Positions 43,664-51,935 of a stretch of 55,712 bases of DNA are shown here, one piece after another; position 1 is the stretch's first letter; each line of letters opens with the position of its first letter. The notes beneath the pieces are model-generated. The model searched no databases and had not been told where the DNA came from. It saw only the letters and a program-made list of their open reading frames with translations. Origin of the DNA: JBJHCA01 sp050485785 (GTDB lineage Bacteria; Bacteroidota; Bacteroidia; Chitinophagales; Saprospiraceae); NCBI GenBank assembly GCA_050485785.1, contig JBJHCA010000010.1, positions 1-55,712 of the forward strand, read 5' to 3'. The translations under genes were made by a program, and so were the position numbers.

Positions 43664-44740
43664 ATGTTGCCCATCGAAAGAATTAAAGTGCTCGATGCCT
43701 TGTCAAGGGTGAGAGATCCTCAGCAGCCTCAGAATATTGTGATGGCCAATCGCGTTCAGGACCTTGCCATTGACGGCCGAAATGTAAGGTTTGTACTCAA
43801 TTTACCTCCACTTAGCGGAGAAATGAAATCCGATATCACTTTTCAGTGTATTCAGGCCGTACAAAAGCTGTATCCTGAAGCCGAAGTTGATGTTCATATC
43901 ACTCAGGTGGCTGATCATATACCTGCTCCGGCCTCTGTACTTCCGCAGGTAAGGCATGTAATTGCCGTAGCTTCGGGCAAAGGCGGGGTAGGGAAGTCAA
44001 CGGTTACGGTTCAGCTGGCCAAAGCCTTGACGCGAAGAGGGGCAACGGTGGGAATTATGGATGCTGACCTTTACGGGCCATCCATTCCGATAATGCTCAA
44101 TATTGAACAGGCCAAACCCCGGGTAGCCGAGCAGAACGGCAAGCACATGCTTATTCCTGTTGAAACGGATGGCCTGCATGTTATTTCGCTGGGTAATATT
44201 ATCGAATCCGAGAAAGCGGTGGTGCTCAGGGGGCCGCGTTTAAGCGGGATTATCCGGCAATTTTTTCACGAATGCCTCTGGCCGCCGCTGGATTATCTCA
44301 TTATCGATCTGCCACCCGGCACCGGCGATATACAGCTTACGCTTGTACAGACGATCAAGTTAACCGGAGTGGTGCTGGTAACTACACCACAGGATGTTGC
44401 AGTGGCCGATGCAGTCAAAGCACTCAACATGTTTCTTTTGCCCAATGTTAATGTTCCTGTACTGGGAGTTGTGGAGAATATGTCGTGGTTTACCCCTGCC
44501 GAATTACCTGAAAGCAGGTATCTCATATTTGGAGAGGGAGGAGGCAAAAAACTCGCCAAAGTAGCACAATCTGTATTACTGGGCAAATTGCCACTGGTTG
44601 CGGAATCCGTACAACAAAAAGCTATGTCTGAACACAAACCATACGACCCCGATTTTGTGGACTACACCCTGCAGAGTTTCAGTGACGAGATCGTGAAGAA
44701 ACTTTTACAACAGTTGGTCTATGCCGACTATGTATCTTAA
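43664..44740 (+). CDS. Mrp/ApbC-type Fe-S cluster carrier ATPase
   Basis: The 358-residue protein has an N-terminal MIP18/DUF59 domain (IERIKVLDALSRVRDPQQPQ) and a P-loop ATPase domain with the deviant Walker A ASGKGGVGKSTVTVQLA, DADLYGPSIPIML and DLPPGTGDIQLTLVQT. Mrp proteins carry Fe-S clusters to apo-enzymes. The CxxC found near the C-terminus of ApbC/NBP35 is absent: the region reads ENMSWFTPAELPESRY, as I recall from other Bacteroidota members. It is followed by nfu and then pyrF on the same strand; the short gap to nfu holds a separate promoter. Confidence 0.92.
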   Translation: MLPIERIKVLDALSRVRDPQQPQNIVMANRVQDLAIDGRNVRFVLNLPPLSGEMKSDITFQCIQAVQKLYPEAEVDVHITQVADHIPAPASVLPQVRHVIAVASGKGGVGKSTVTVQLAKALTRRGATVGIMDADLYGPSIPIMLNIEQAKPRVAEQNGKHMLIPVETDGLHVISLGNIIESEKAVVLRGPRLSGIIRQFFHECLWPPLDYLIIDLPPGTGDIQLTLVQTIKLTGVVLVTTPQDVAVADAVKALNMFLLPNVNVPVLGVVENMSWFTPAELPESRYLIFGEGGGKKLAKVAQSVLLGKLPLVAESVQQKAMSEHKPYDPDFVDYTLQSFSDEIVKKLLQQLVYADYVS

Positions 44741-44760
44741 GGAATAAGGAATATAATATG

Positions 44761-44768
44761 TACCTTTG
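44761..44768 (+). promoter_or_regulatory. -7 element TACCTTTG upstream of nfu
   Basis: This is an exact TAnnTTTG match 23 nt before the nfu ATG, in a flank (atatgTACCTTTGCaa) very like that of rpsO. Confidence 0.65.
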
Positions 44769-44791
44769 CAACACAAGTTTAAAGCGCGGGT

Positions 44792-45055
44792 ATGACAGCT
44801 GAAGAAAAAAAAATACTGATCCATCAGATCGATGAAGCGCTGGATACCATCCGTCCCCATTTGGAAGTTGACGGCGGCAATATAGAAGTGGTAGATCTTA
44901 CCCAGGATATGATTCTGGAGGTTAAATGGGTAGGCACATGTAAAACATGCAGTATGAGTGCCATGACCATGAAAGCCGGGATTGAGGAAACCATTAGGGC
45001 CAATGTTCCCGTTATCAAGTCTATACGCCCGGTAAACGGTCTTTCCCCATCCTGA
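44792..45055 (+). CDS. NifU C-terminal-domain Fe-S scaffold (Nfu)
   Basis: The 87-residue protein is a stand-alone NifU C-terminal domain. IRPHLEVDGGNIEVVDL and WVGTCKTCSMSAMTMKAGIE supply the CxxC that binds a 4Fe-4S cluster between two subunits. It probably hands clusters to target enzymes together with the Mrp ATPase encoded just upstream. It has its own -7 element in the 51-bp gap, and pyrF follows by 21 bp. Confidence 0.94.
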   Translation: MTAEEKKILIHQIDEALDTIRPHLEVDGGNIEVVDLTQDMILEVKWVGTCKTCSMSAMTMKAGIEETIRANVPVIKSIRPVNGLSPS

Positions 45056-45076
45056 GCCTTACCACATTGATACTGT

Positions 45077-45901
45077 ATGACCCGTACTGATCTGATTTCC
45101 CTCATCCGCAAACAGAAAAGCGTGTTGTGTATTGGCCTTGACAGCGATATACAGCGGATACCGTCATGGCTAAAAGAATTTGACGACCCCGTTTTTGAAT
45201 TCAATAAGCGGATTATTGATTCCACAGCACCTTATTGCGTGGCGTACAAACCCAATATTGCCTTTTACGAATCACTGGGTTCGCAGGGCTGGGTTTCACT
45301 GCAGAAAACACTTGATTATATTCCCGCCACTCACCTGAAAATTGCTGATGCCAAGAGGGGTGACATCGGGAATACTTCCATGCAGTATGCGAAAACGTTT
45401 TTTAAAACTTTTCGCTTCGATGCCATGACGGTGGCTCCCTATATGGGATCAGATTCAGTAAAGCCTTTTCTTGATTTTGCCGGCAAGTGGACTATTTTAT
45501 TGGCACTTACTTCCAATGAAGGGGCAGACGATTTTCAATTTACGCACAATAGCGATGGCATGCCTTTATACGAGCAGGTTATTCGCGAAGCAGTTAACTG
45601 GGGAACAACGGAAAACTTAATGTTTGTAGTGGGGGCAACGCGTCCTGAGCCAATCCGGCGTATTCGGGATATTGTTCCTGATCACTTTTTGTTGGTTCCC
45701 GGAGTGGGAACCCAAGGAGGTGATGTGCAGGAAGTAATGCGAGCAGGATTAAACAAGGATGCCGGACTACTGATCAACGCATCGCGTAGTATACTTTTTG
45801 CCGGCAGCGGAGATGATTTTGCCATAGAGGCTGCCAAAGTTGCCCGGAGTATTCAGCAGAGCATGAAACCCATGATCGAAGAATTGTTTGCCGGACAGTA
45901 A
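45077..45901 (+). CDS. pyrF: Orotidine 5'-phosphate decarboxylase (type 2)
   Basis: The 274-residue TIM-barrel enzyme makes UMP from OMP. Signs are VLCIGLDSDIQRIPSWL, AYKPNIAFYESLGSQGW, the catalytic block KIADAKRGDIGNTSMQYA with the Asp-Lys-Asp set, VAPYMGSDSVKPFL and LVPGVGTQGGDVQEV. Its greater length and this active-site wording are those of the type 2 (longer) PyrF group. It lies 21 bp behind nfu. Confidence 0.96.
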   Translation: MTRTDLISLIRKQKSVLCIGLDSDIQRIPSWLKEFDDPVFEFNKRIIDSTAPYCVAYKPNIAFYESLGSQGWVSLQKTLDYIPATHLKIADAKRGDIGNTSMQYAKTFFKTFRFDAMTVAPYMGSDSVKPFLDFAGKWTILLALTSNEGADDFQFTHNSDGMPLYEQVIREAVNWGTTENLMFVVGATRPEPIRRIRDIVPDHFLLVPGVGTQGGDVQEVMRAGLNKDAGLLINASRSILFAGSGDDFAIEAAKVARSIQQSMKPMIEELFAGQ

Positions 45902-45975
45902 TACCTTCTGCGCATCTGTACTCGTTTCCGAAATCACATCCATTGACCCGGTGAGCAGAAAAGGATAATGCGTTT

Positions 45976-45983
45976 ATCTTTGC
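45976..45983 (+). promoter_or_regulatory. -7 element TATCTTTG upstream of the double ligase gene
   Basis: This is an exact TAnnTTTG match 24 nt before the ATG at 46008. Confidence 0.6.
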
Positions 45984-46007
45984 CCGCAATACTGTAATCT
46001 TACATAC

Positions 46008-48698
46008 ATGATCAAAGTCGGAATCATTTTCGGTGGGCCGTCCAGAGAGCGCGAAGTGTCATTTGCAGGTGGCAGAACGGTATATGACAATCTCAACAAA
46101 CTGTTGTTTGAGCCGGTACCATTGTTTGTTGACAGTCATCTGAACTTTATTTTACTCAGTTGGGAGTATGTCTACAAAGGAACTATCAGAGATTTTTATC
46201 CACCGGCGGATGTGCTTACTGGCAGCGAATTGCCGGTTCAGGTATATGCCGAATCATTTCCCGATGCCTTCACCGGGGATGAATTTCTGCCGGAAAGGGT
46301 GGGGCAATGTATTCCGATTCATGAACTGGCATCACATATTGATGTGGCATTTCTTGCATTACACGGTCATTTCGGTGAAGACGGGAAAATTCAGAGTTTA
46401 CTCGAAATGCTTGATATTCCCTATACCGGAAGCGGAGTCAAGGCCTCTGCTGCCGGGATGGATAAAGCCTGGCAAAAAAAACTGATGGCCGAGGCGGGAT
46501 GGGATGTCCCTCACTTTATCAATCTGAGCCGCGATCAGTGGGTCCGGATGGATAACAGACCAGCATGGCTTCAACAAACCAGGGAAAGAATAGGTGTCCC
46601 GTTTGTGATAAGACCTGCCAATCAGGGATCATCCATAGGAGTGACCATTGTTAATGAGACTGATAAGCCAGAACAGATCCTGAAAGCCATAGATCATGCC
46701 TTCTTCACTAAAACTATCAGGGCCGGCGATATAAAGCGCATGACACGTGTTGAGTTGTTGCGCATGATGCATGAGCTTGCAGACCTGAGGACATCATGCG
46801 GTTTCCCGCTTAAAATCAATGACAGACTGTTTTACCACCCCGATGGGCTGTATGAATATCTGCTTTCGATACCCGACAGTGAATCCGTGAAGCTTGAGGG
46901 CATTTATTCCGAACATACTGTAGTACTTGAATCGTTCATCAGCGGGCGGGAGTTTAGCTGCATAGTTATAAGAAATGAGGATGACACAGTATGTGCTTTG
47001 CCGCCTACTGAGATTATCAAGAAGAGCGATGTTTACGATTACCGGTCGAAATACCTTCCGGGACTCAGCAGAAAAGAAACCCCGATCCGTTTGCCCAAAG
47101 AAGCCATACATCAGATTCGGCGGGCCTGTGAAAAGCTTTATCACTTTTTTGGTTTTCAAACCTATGCCCGAATAGACGGATTTTATACAGCAGAGGGAAA
47201 GGTTTTTCTCAATGATCCCAACACGACATCAGGGATGCTGCCTTCCTCATTTTTCTTTCACCAGGCTGCCAGCATCGGACTCAACCCATCGGAGTTTTTG
47301 ACCTATATACTGGCGGCTTCAGTTGAAGAAAGGAGAAAGGATTTTTTACAAACGATACGATTACCGGATATTCAGAAGAAGCTTGAAGCTACACTTCTGT
47401 TGTCGAGAGATGAACGGGCAGTACTGCCCAGGGTTGCCGTTATTATGGGCGGCAGCAGTTTTGAGCGACATATTTCACTGGAGAGCGGAAGAAATATTTA
47501 TGAGAAGCTGGCCAGCGGTGGCCGGTACCTGCCCATTCCGGTGTTTTTAACCTATACCGGAGGGGAAATGAGGTTTTTTGAAATTCCCATCCACGACCTG
47601 CTGAAAGACAATGCAGATGATGTGCGTGATAATCTCAGCAAACCCGGAGGACATCCGGTACTGGAATCTGTAAAGAAGCAGTGTCTGCCTATAACCAGGC
47701 GTTTTGTGCATCGCGATGTGATTTACCACGCACGTGAAATTCAGTCCTCAGAGCTCAGGGAAAATTTTGATGCGGTTTTTATTGCACTGCACGGGCGTCC
47801 CGGAGAAGACGGCACATTGCAGGCATTGCTTGAAGATCAGGACTTGCCCTATAATGGCTCCGGTCCTGTGGCTTCGGCTATCACCATTGATAAATATGCC
47901 ACCCTTCAGCTGTTGAAAGAACACGGTTTCCCGGTTACCAGGCAAAGGATTGTAACCAAAGCTGAATACCTGAAACATGAGGACAAGTTATTGGATCAGA
48001 TAGGACAGGAATTTTCTTTTCCGCTGATTGCCAAGCCGGTGGACGATGGATGCAGCTCTGCAGTAATTCGCATCAAGTCCCGTGAGAATCTCAGCGACTA
48101 TCTGAACCTGATTTTCATGACCGATGCGGACAGGGAATCAATATGGCGGTCACGTTTGGGTCTGGCTGCCAATGAAGAGTTTCCGCTAAAGGATAGTGTG
48201 TTGATTGAAACCTTGGTGGAGCAGGGAGATGCTATACATTTTCTCGAAATCACCTGTGGGCTGATCACTTTTTACGATGAATCGGGTGATTTGCAGTTCA
48301 AGGTTTTTCAGCCTTCTGAAACGCTTGCCACCGGTGAAGTACTCAGTCTTGCAGAAAAGTTTTTGGCCGGTGAAGGGCAGAATCTTACCCCTGCCCGTCT
48401 GGCCTGTGGTTCCTTCAGCTACGAGTTTATTGCCGATCAGGTGAGAAGGGATCTCGAAAAAGCAGCCCGGATTATAGGCATTGAAGGGTATGCCCGCATA
48501 GATGCTTTTGTAAGGGTGATGGCTGATGGTCAAGCGGAAACCAGGATCATCGAAGTGAACAGTCTGCCAGGAATGACACCGGCTACGGTCATTTTCCATC
48601 AGGCTGCGCTGGAGGGATTCAAGCCCCATGAGTTTGTTCATTACCTGCTTGAATTTGGCATGGCCCGGCAAAAGAGACAAACATCAGTGAAGCAATAA
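46008..48698 (+). CDS. Tandem D-alanine-D-alanine-ligase-like protein (two fused ATP-grasp modules)
   Basis: The 896-residue protein contains two complete Ddl-like modules; ordinary Ddl has about 310-370. Module 1 (1-455) has GGPSREREVS (9-18), HGHFGEDG (119-126), RPANQGSSIG (202-211) and a degenerate metal motif DPNTTSGML (403-411) in place of ExNxxPGM. Module 2 (475-885) has GGSSFERHIS (481-490), HGRPGEDG (595-602), KPVDDGCSSAV (676-686) and a canonical EVNSLPGMT (849-857). Ddl joins two D-Ala for peptidoglycan. Module 1 also has Arg for the usual ATP-binding Lys in VKPA, so it may be weakened or altered. The PASTA gene follows, the usual neighbour of ddl in this phylum, so this is probably the working ligase. 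Confidence 0.9.
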   Translation: MIKVGIIFGGPSREREVSFAGGRTVYDNLNKLLFEPVPLFVDSHLNFILLSWEYVYKGTIRDFYPPADVLTGSELPVQVYAESFPDAFTGDEFLPERVGQCIPIHELASHIDVAFLALHGHFGEDGKIQSLLEMLDIPYTGSGVKASAAGMDKAWQKKLMAEAGWDVPHFINLSRDQWVRMDNRPAWLQQTRERIGVPFVIRPANQGSSIGVTIVNETDKPEQILKAIDHAFFTKTIRAGDIKRMTRVELLRMMHELADLRTSCGFPLKINDRLFYHPDGLYEYLLSIPDSESVKLEGIYSEHTVVLESFISGREFSCIVIRNEDDTVCALPPTEIIKKSDVYDYRSKYLPGLSRKETPIRLPKEAIHQIRRACEKLYHFFGFQTYARIDGFYTAEGKVFLNDPNTTSGMLPSSFFFHQAASIGLNPSEFLTYILAASVEERRKDFLQTIRLPDIQKKLEATLLLSRDERAVLPRVAVIMGGSSFERHISLESGRNIYEKLASGGRYLPIPVFLTYTGGEMRFFEIPIHDLLKDNADDVRDNLSKPGGHPVLESVKKQCLPITRRFVHRDVIYHAREIQSSELRENFDAVFIALHGRPGEDGTLQALLEDQDLPYNGSGPVASAITIDKYATLQLLKEHGFPVTRQRIVTKAEYLKHEDKLLDQIGQEFSFPLIAKPVDDGCSSAVIRIKSRENLSDYLNLIFMTDADRESIWRSRLGLAANEEFPLKDSVLIETLVEQGDAIHFLEITCGLITFYDESGDLQFKVFQPSETLATGEVLSLAEKFLAGEGQNLTPARLACGSFSYEFIADQVRRDLEKAARIIGIEGYARIDAFVRVMADGQAETRIIEVNSLPGMTPATVIFHQAALEGFKPHEFVHYLLEFGMARQKRQTSVKQ

Positions 48699-48745
48699 GT
48701 GTATGATGGATACTAAGCCGTACTACACCATGTAATGTTTCGTTG

Positions 48746-48753
48746 TATCTTCG
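48746..48753 (+). promoter_or_regulatory. -7-like element TATCTTCG upstream of the PASTA gene
   Basis: The site is one mismatch from TAnnTTTG and lies 22 nt before ATG 48776. It supports that start over an upstream TTG (48743). Confidence 0.4.
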
Positions 48754-48775
48754 CCCCCTGATAATTTATATAAGC

Positions 48776-49666
48776 ATGTTTAAAAAGGCAGGTCTGGAGC
48801 TCAAGGCTTTTTTCACCAGTGCAATTATCTGGCGCAACTTTGTGGCAGTGGCCTTATTCCTGATATTGTTTGTAGTTGCAGCATTTTACTTTACCCGATG
48901 GTATTCCAATCATGGAGACTCCATGGAAGTGGCTGATTTTACCGGCCTAATGCTGGATGAAGTTGAAGCACTTGCCCGCAGATCCAAACAAATCAATGTG
49001 ATTGTAATGGATTCGCTCTATCAGCCTGAAAAACCCGGTTTAATGGTGCTTGATCAGAATCCACGTCCGGGGTTCAGGGTTAAGCGGGGCAGAAACATAT
49101 ATCTGACCATCAACAAGCTCAATCCGGTAGAAGTGGCCATTCCGGAAATATGGGGATTGTCGTTCGGTGCTGCCGAGAGGCGTTTGAAAGCTGCCGGGAT
49201 ATCCATTGGTCAGATTGAGTACCGTCCTTTTGAGCGGGCACCCAATACCATTCTTGAGGTCAGGTATGAAGGTGAAGTGGTGCAGGCTGCCAATGTGAAC
49301 AAATCCGATGTGACGGTACCTCTGGGCAGGGCCAGGGTTGATCTGATTGTTGCCGAAGGGAGTACACTTACCGAGCCGGTGCCCGATTTTATGTGCAGAA
49401 CGCTGCAGGAAGCACTGGCTATACTTTACGGGGGCACCAATCTCAACCTGGGTGCAGTGGTATCTGATGCCACCATTGTTGATTCGCTGAGGGCGTATGT
49501 TTATCGGCAGTCTCCGGCTTTCGGCGGAAACACAGAGGTGCCCATCGGGTCGGCTGTGGATCTGTGGATAACCCAGTACTCGACGTCATGTGACTCCTTG
49601 CGCAATACCGGGGATATACATGGCTCAAATACTTTGGAAGCCGGGCAGGACGTTGACGTTTGGTAA
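48776..49666 (+). CDS. PASTA-domain membrane protein
   Basis: The 296-residue protein starts at ATG 48776 (MFKKAGLELKAFFTS). A single transmembrane helix (about 23-43, FVAVALFLILFVVAAFYF) is followed by about three PASTA domains outside the cytoplasm: VADFTGLMLDEVEALARRSK, VAIPEIWGLSFGAAERRLKA and VPDFMCRTLQEALAILYGGT. PASTA domains bind peptidoglycan or muropeptides. No kinase domain is present, as is usual in Bacteroidota. It follows the double Ddl by 77 bp and is followed by a T9SS cargo gene. Confidence 0.93.
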   Translation: MFKKAGLELKAFFTSAIIWRNFVAVALFLILFVVAAFYFTRWYSNHGDSMEVADFTGLMLDEVEALARRSKQINVIVMDSLYQPEKPGLMVLDQNPRPGFRVKRGRNIYLTINKLNPVEVAIPEIWGLSFGAAERRLKAAGISIGQIEYRPFERAPNTILEVRYEGEVVQAANVNKSDVTVPLGRARVDLIVAEGSTLTEPVPDFMCRTLQEALAILYGGTNLNLGAVVSDATIVDSLRAYVYRQSPAFGGNTEVPIGSAVDLWITQYSTSCDSLRNTGDIHGSNTLEAGQDVDVW

Positions 49667-49677
49667 TTTAATTGGGT

Positions 49678-49689
49678 ATAGCTCTTTAT
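49678..49689 (+). repeat. One-mismatch copy of the ATADCTCTTTGT motif (ATAGCTCTTTAT)
   Basis: The site differs from the consensus at one base and overlaps the start codon of the T9SS cargo gene at 49688, in its direction. G follows the last T, not KG. Confidence 0.45.
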
Positions 49690-51616
49690 GATTTTAGAAG
49701 TATACAAGTTTTCGACCGGAATAGCAGCTTGCTTTTATTTTTTACTGTTGCCATTTGCCGGTAACAGCCAGTTTGTCGAAGTTCCTCCGGTAACCAATTC
49801 AGTTCTGCAAAACGCTTGGAAGGTTTACAGTGACATTAAACACCATGCAGGACCCCGCAATTTTCAGGACACGGTTACCTTGCCTTTTGTGGATGACTTT
49901 TCTTACCCGGGACCTTATCCTGACCCTGCAAAATGGCTCGACAATCAGGCATTTGTAAATCCCAATCTCGCCATTGACCCGGTTACACTGGGTGTAGCCA
50001 CGCTGGACGGTCTGAGACCCGACGGTACACCATGGGGCGGTGGCTATGGCCCGTCAGATACCCTTACCAGCAGGTGGATAGACCTCAGTGGCCTGGGACC
50101 TGGAAGTAATGTGTATCTCAGTTTTTTCTACCAGGCCAAAGGCCTTGGCGACAGACCCGAAGCGCACGACAGCCTGATTGTAGAATTCAAACACTTGGAT
50201 GGCCACTGGAAAAGGGTTTGGGAAATACCCGGGTTTGCCCCGGAAGACCCCGTTAATCTGGTGCATCCATTTCAATTGGTGACGCTTCCGGTCAATCAGC
50301 CCGAGCTGTTATACAATGGATTCCAGTTCCGCTTTCGGAATAAGTCCAATAATTCAGGACAGATAGACCTTTGGCATATCGATTATGTGCGGGTAACCCA
50401 TGGGGAGATTCCTACCACAACTTTTCAGGATATTGCCATTATAGATCCGCTTCAGTCTATCATGAAGCCGTACACTGCCATGCCTTACCGGCATTTTATG
50501 CAGAACAAGGAAAAGTACATTAATACCCAGCAACCACTTCGCTTATATAATCATACCAATCAAACCCAACCTGCGGGCATGTCGGTATTTGATGTTAAAG
50601 ACAGCTGGGGCAATACCATTTATACTACGGTAATTCTGGATAATCTGGGTGAGAATAATATTCCGAGTCAGCAGTTCACGGTGTATGATAACGTATTAAC
50701 CGGAGCTACCGAGGCTGATGATCTGATCAGTGCATTGGCCGGCTTTGAGCTTGCCAATCCGGATACTGCCGACTTCATTACGCACAGGATGTTTATTTCC
50801 CCATCCAATCAGGACCCCAACAATGCTGCTTCATTTCGCAATGACACTATCGAAAGGCAGTTTCACTTTGACGAGTACTTTGCTTATGATGATGGTTCGG
50901 CGGAAACCAATATTGCCGCTCAGAATATCGGAACGCAGATTGCCGTGGCTTTTCATACTGAAGTAAATGATACACTCAGGGCGTTTCAGATCCACTTTCC
51001 CCGGATTGCGGGCAATGTTGAGAACGAACTGTTTAATTTCAATGTATGGCTCGATACCCTGGACGGGCCACCTCAATATCAGGATATTTTCTACCGGCCG
51101 CTCTATGTCGACAGTCTGTTTGGATTTACCACTTACGTGATCCAGTCTCCGGATCTGTATATTCCTGCCGGCAGGTTTTACATTGGCTGGCAGGCTGCAA
51201 CATCCACACCTATTCCGGTGGGATTTGACCGTAGCAACCCCGATGCGGCACAGCATATCAAATTCAGCACGGGGGGTTCCTGGAATGACTTTCCGCTGGA
51301 AGGTGCCGTAATGTTCAGGCCTGTACTTGGCAATCACATTCCGGTGGCTACTTCTGCCGGACAGGTTGAATTACCTGTTCAGCAACTCAAAGTGTTTCCG
51401 AATCCCGTTCAGCATTTTTTGCATATTGAACTGGAAGAACCCACTGCGGAAGCATTGTGGATAACCATGTATGATGCTCATGGCCGAAGGGTAATGCATT
51501 TTCCCTACACCACTGACTCGGTGGATGTGTCGGCACTTCCTCAGGGCGTTTATTACCTGCAGGTAGCAGGTACACAAAGAGCTATATATCAAACAACACC
51601 ATTTATAAAGTTATAG
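49688..51616 (+). CDS. Secreted protein with type A T9SS sorting domain
   Basis: The 642-residue protein has a signal peptide (MILEVYKFSTGIAACFYF, ending near GNSQ). The central 550 residues contain jelly-roll-like beta sandwiches (LTSRWIDLSGLGPGSNVYLS, NSGQIDLWHIDYVRV) resembling MAM or concanavalin folds, but no catalytic motif is recognised. The last 75 residues (LKVFPNPVQHFLHIE, MYDAHGRRVM, LPQGVYYLQV) form a type A T9SS C-terminal domain. It is therefore exported by T9SS. The gene begins 21 bp after the PASTA gene; a near copy of the 12-bp motif covers its start, and copy 10 lies near its end. Confidence 0.9.
   Translation: MILEVYKFSTGIAACFYFLLLPFAGNSQFVEVPPVTNSVLQNAWKVYSDIKHHAGPRNFQDTVTLPFVDDFSYPGPYPDPAKWLDNQAFVNPNLAIDPVTLGVATLDGLRPDGTPWGGGYGPSDTLTSRWIDLSGLGPGSNVYLSFFYQAKGLGDRPEAHDSLIVEFKHLDGHWKRVWEIPGFAPEDPVNLVHPFQLVTLPVNQPELLYNGFQFRFRNKSNNSGQIDLWHIDYVRVTHGEIPTTTFQDIAIIDPLQSIMKPYTAMPYRHFMQNKEKYINTQQPLRLYNHTNQTQPAGMSVFDVKDSWGNTIYTTVILDNLGENNIPSQQFTVYDNVLTGATEADDLISALAGFELANPDTADFITHRMFISPSNQDPNNAASFRNDTIERQFHFDEYFAYDDGSAETNIAAQNIGTQIAVAFHTEVNDTLRAFQIHFPRIAGNVENELFNFNVWLDTLDGPPQYQDIFYRPLYVDSLFGFTTYVIQSPDLYIPAGRFYIGWQAATSTPIPVGFDRSNPDAAQHIKFSTGGSWNDFPLEGAVMFRPVLGNHIPVATSAGQVELPVQQLKVFPNPVQHFLHIELEEPTAEALWITMYDAHGRRVMHFPYTTDSVDVSALPQGVYYLQVAGTQRAIYQTTPFIKL
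51574..51585 (-). repeat. ATADCTCTTTGT motif, copy 10 (ATAGCTCTTTGT)
   Basis: This is a perfect copy on the minus strand inside the T9SS cargo gene, about 30 nt before its stop and 36 nt upstream of the rhodanese ATG. It is oriented against both genes. Confidence 0.75.
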
Positions 51617-51620
51617 ATCC

Positions 51621-51935
51621 ATGTCATTTTCGGAAATCTCAGCAACTGAACTCAGGGAGAAGCTCGACAGAGGGGATGATTTTATCTTGCTCGACGTGAG
51701 AGAGCCTTATGAGTATGAAGAGGAAAACCTGGGTGGTCAGCTATTACCACTGGGAATGATCATGCTGAGGCTGAATGAGCTTGAACCGCACCGTAAACGC
51801 GAAATTGTGGTCCACTGTAAATCGGGAAACCGAAGCATGGTGGCTCAGCAGTTTCTTGTGAGGCAGGGCTTTGAAAAAGTCTACAACCTTAGTGGCGGTT
51901 TAAATGCATGGAATGAGCAAAACAGCCCTCAATGA
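51621..51935 (+). CDS. Single-domain rhodanese
   Basis: The 104-residue protein is a rhodanese: ILLDVREPYEYEEENLGG, then the active-site loop VHCKSGNRSMVAQQ with the sulfur-carrying Cys, and YNLSGGLNAWNEQ. It probably transfers sulfane sulfur in the cytoplasm; its partner is unknown. It begins 4 bp after the cargo gene and its stop overlaps the hldD start (ATGA), so co-translation with hldD is likely. Confidence 0.94.
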   Translation: MSFSEISATELREKLDRGDDFILLDVREPYEYEEENLGGQLLPLGMIMLRLNELEPHRKREIVVHCKSGNRSMVAQQFLVRQGFEKVYNLSGGLNAWNEQNSPQ

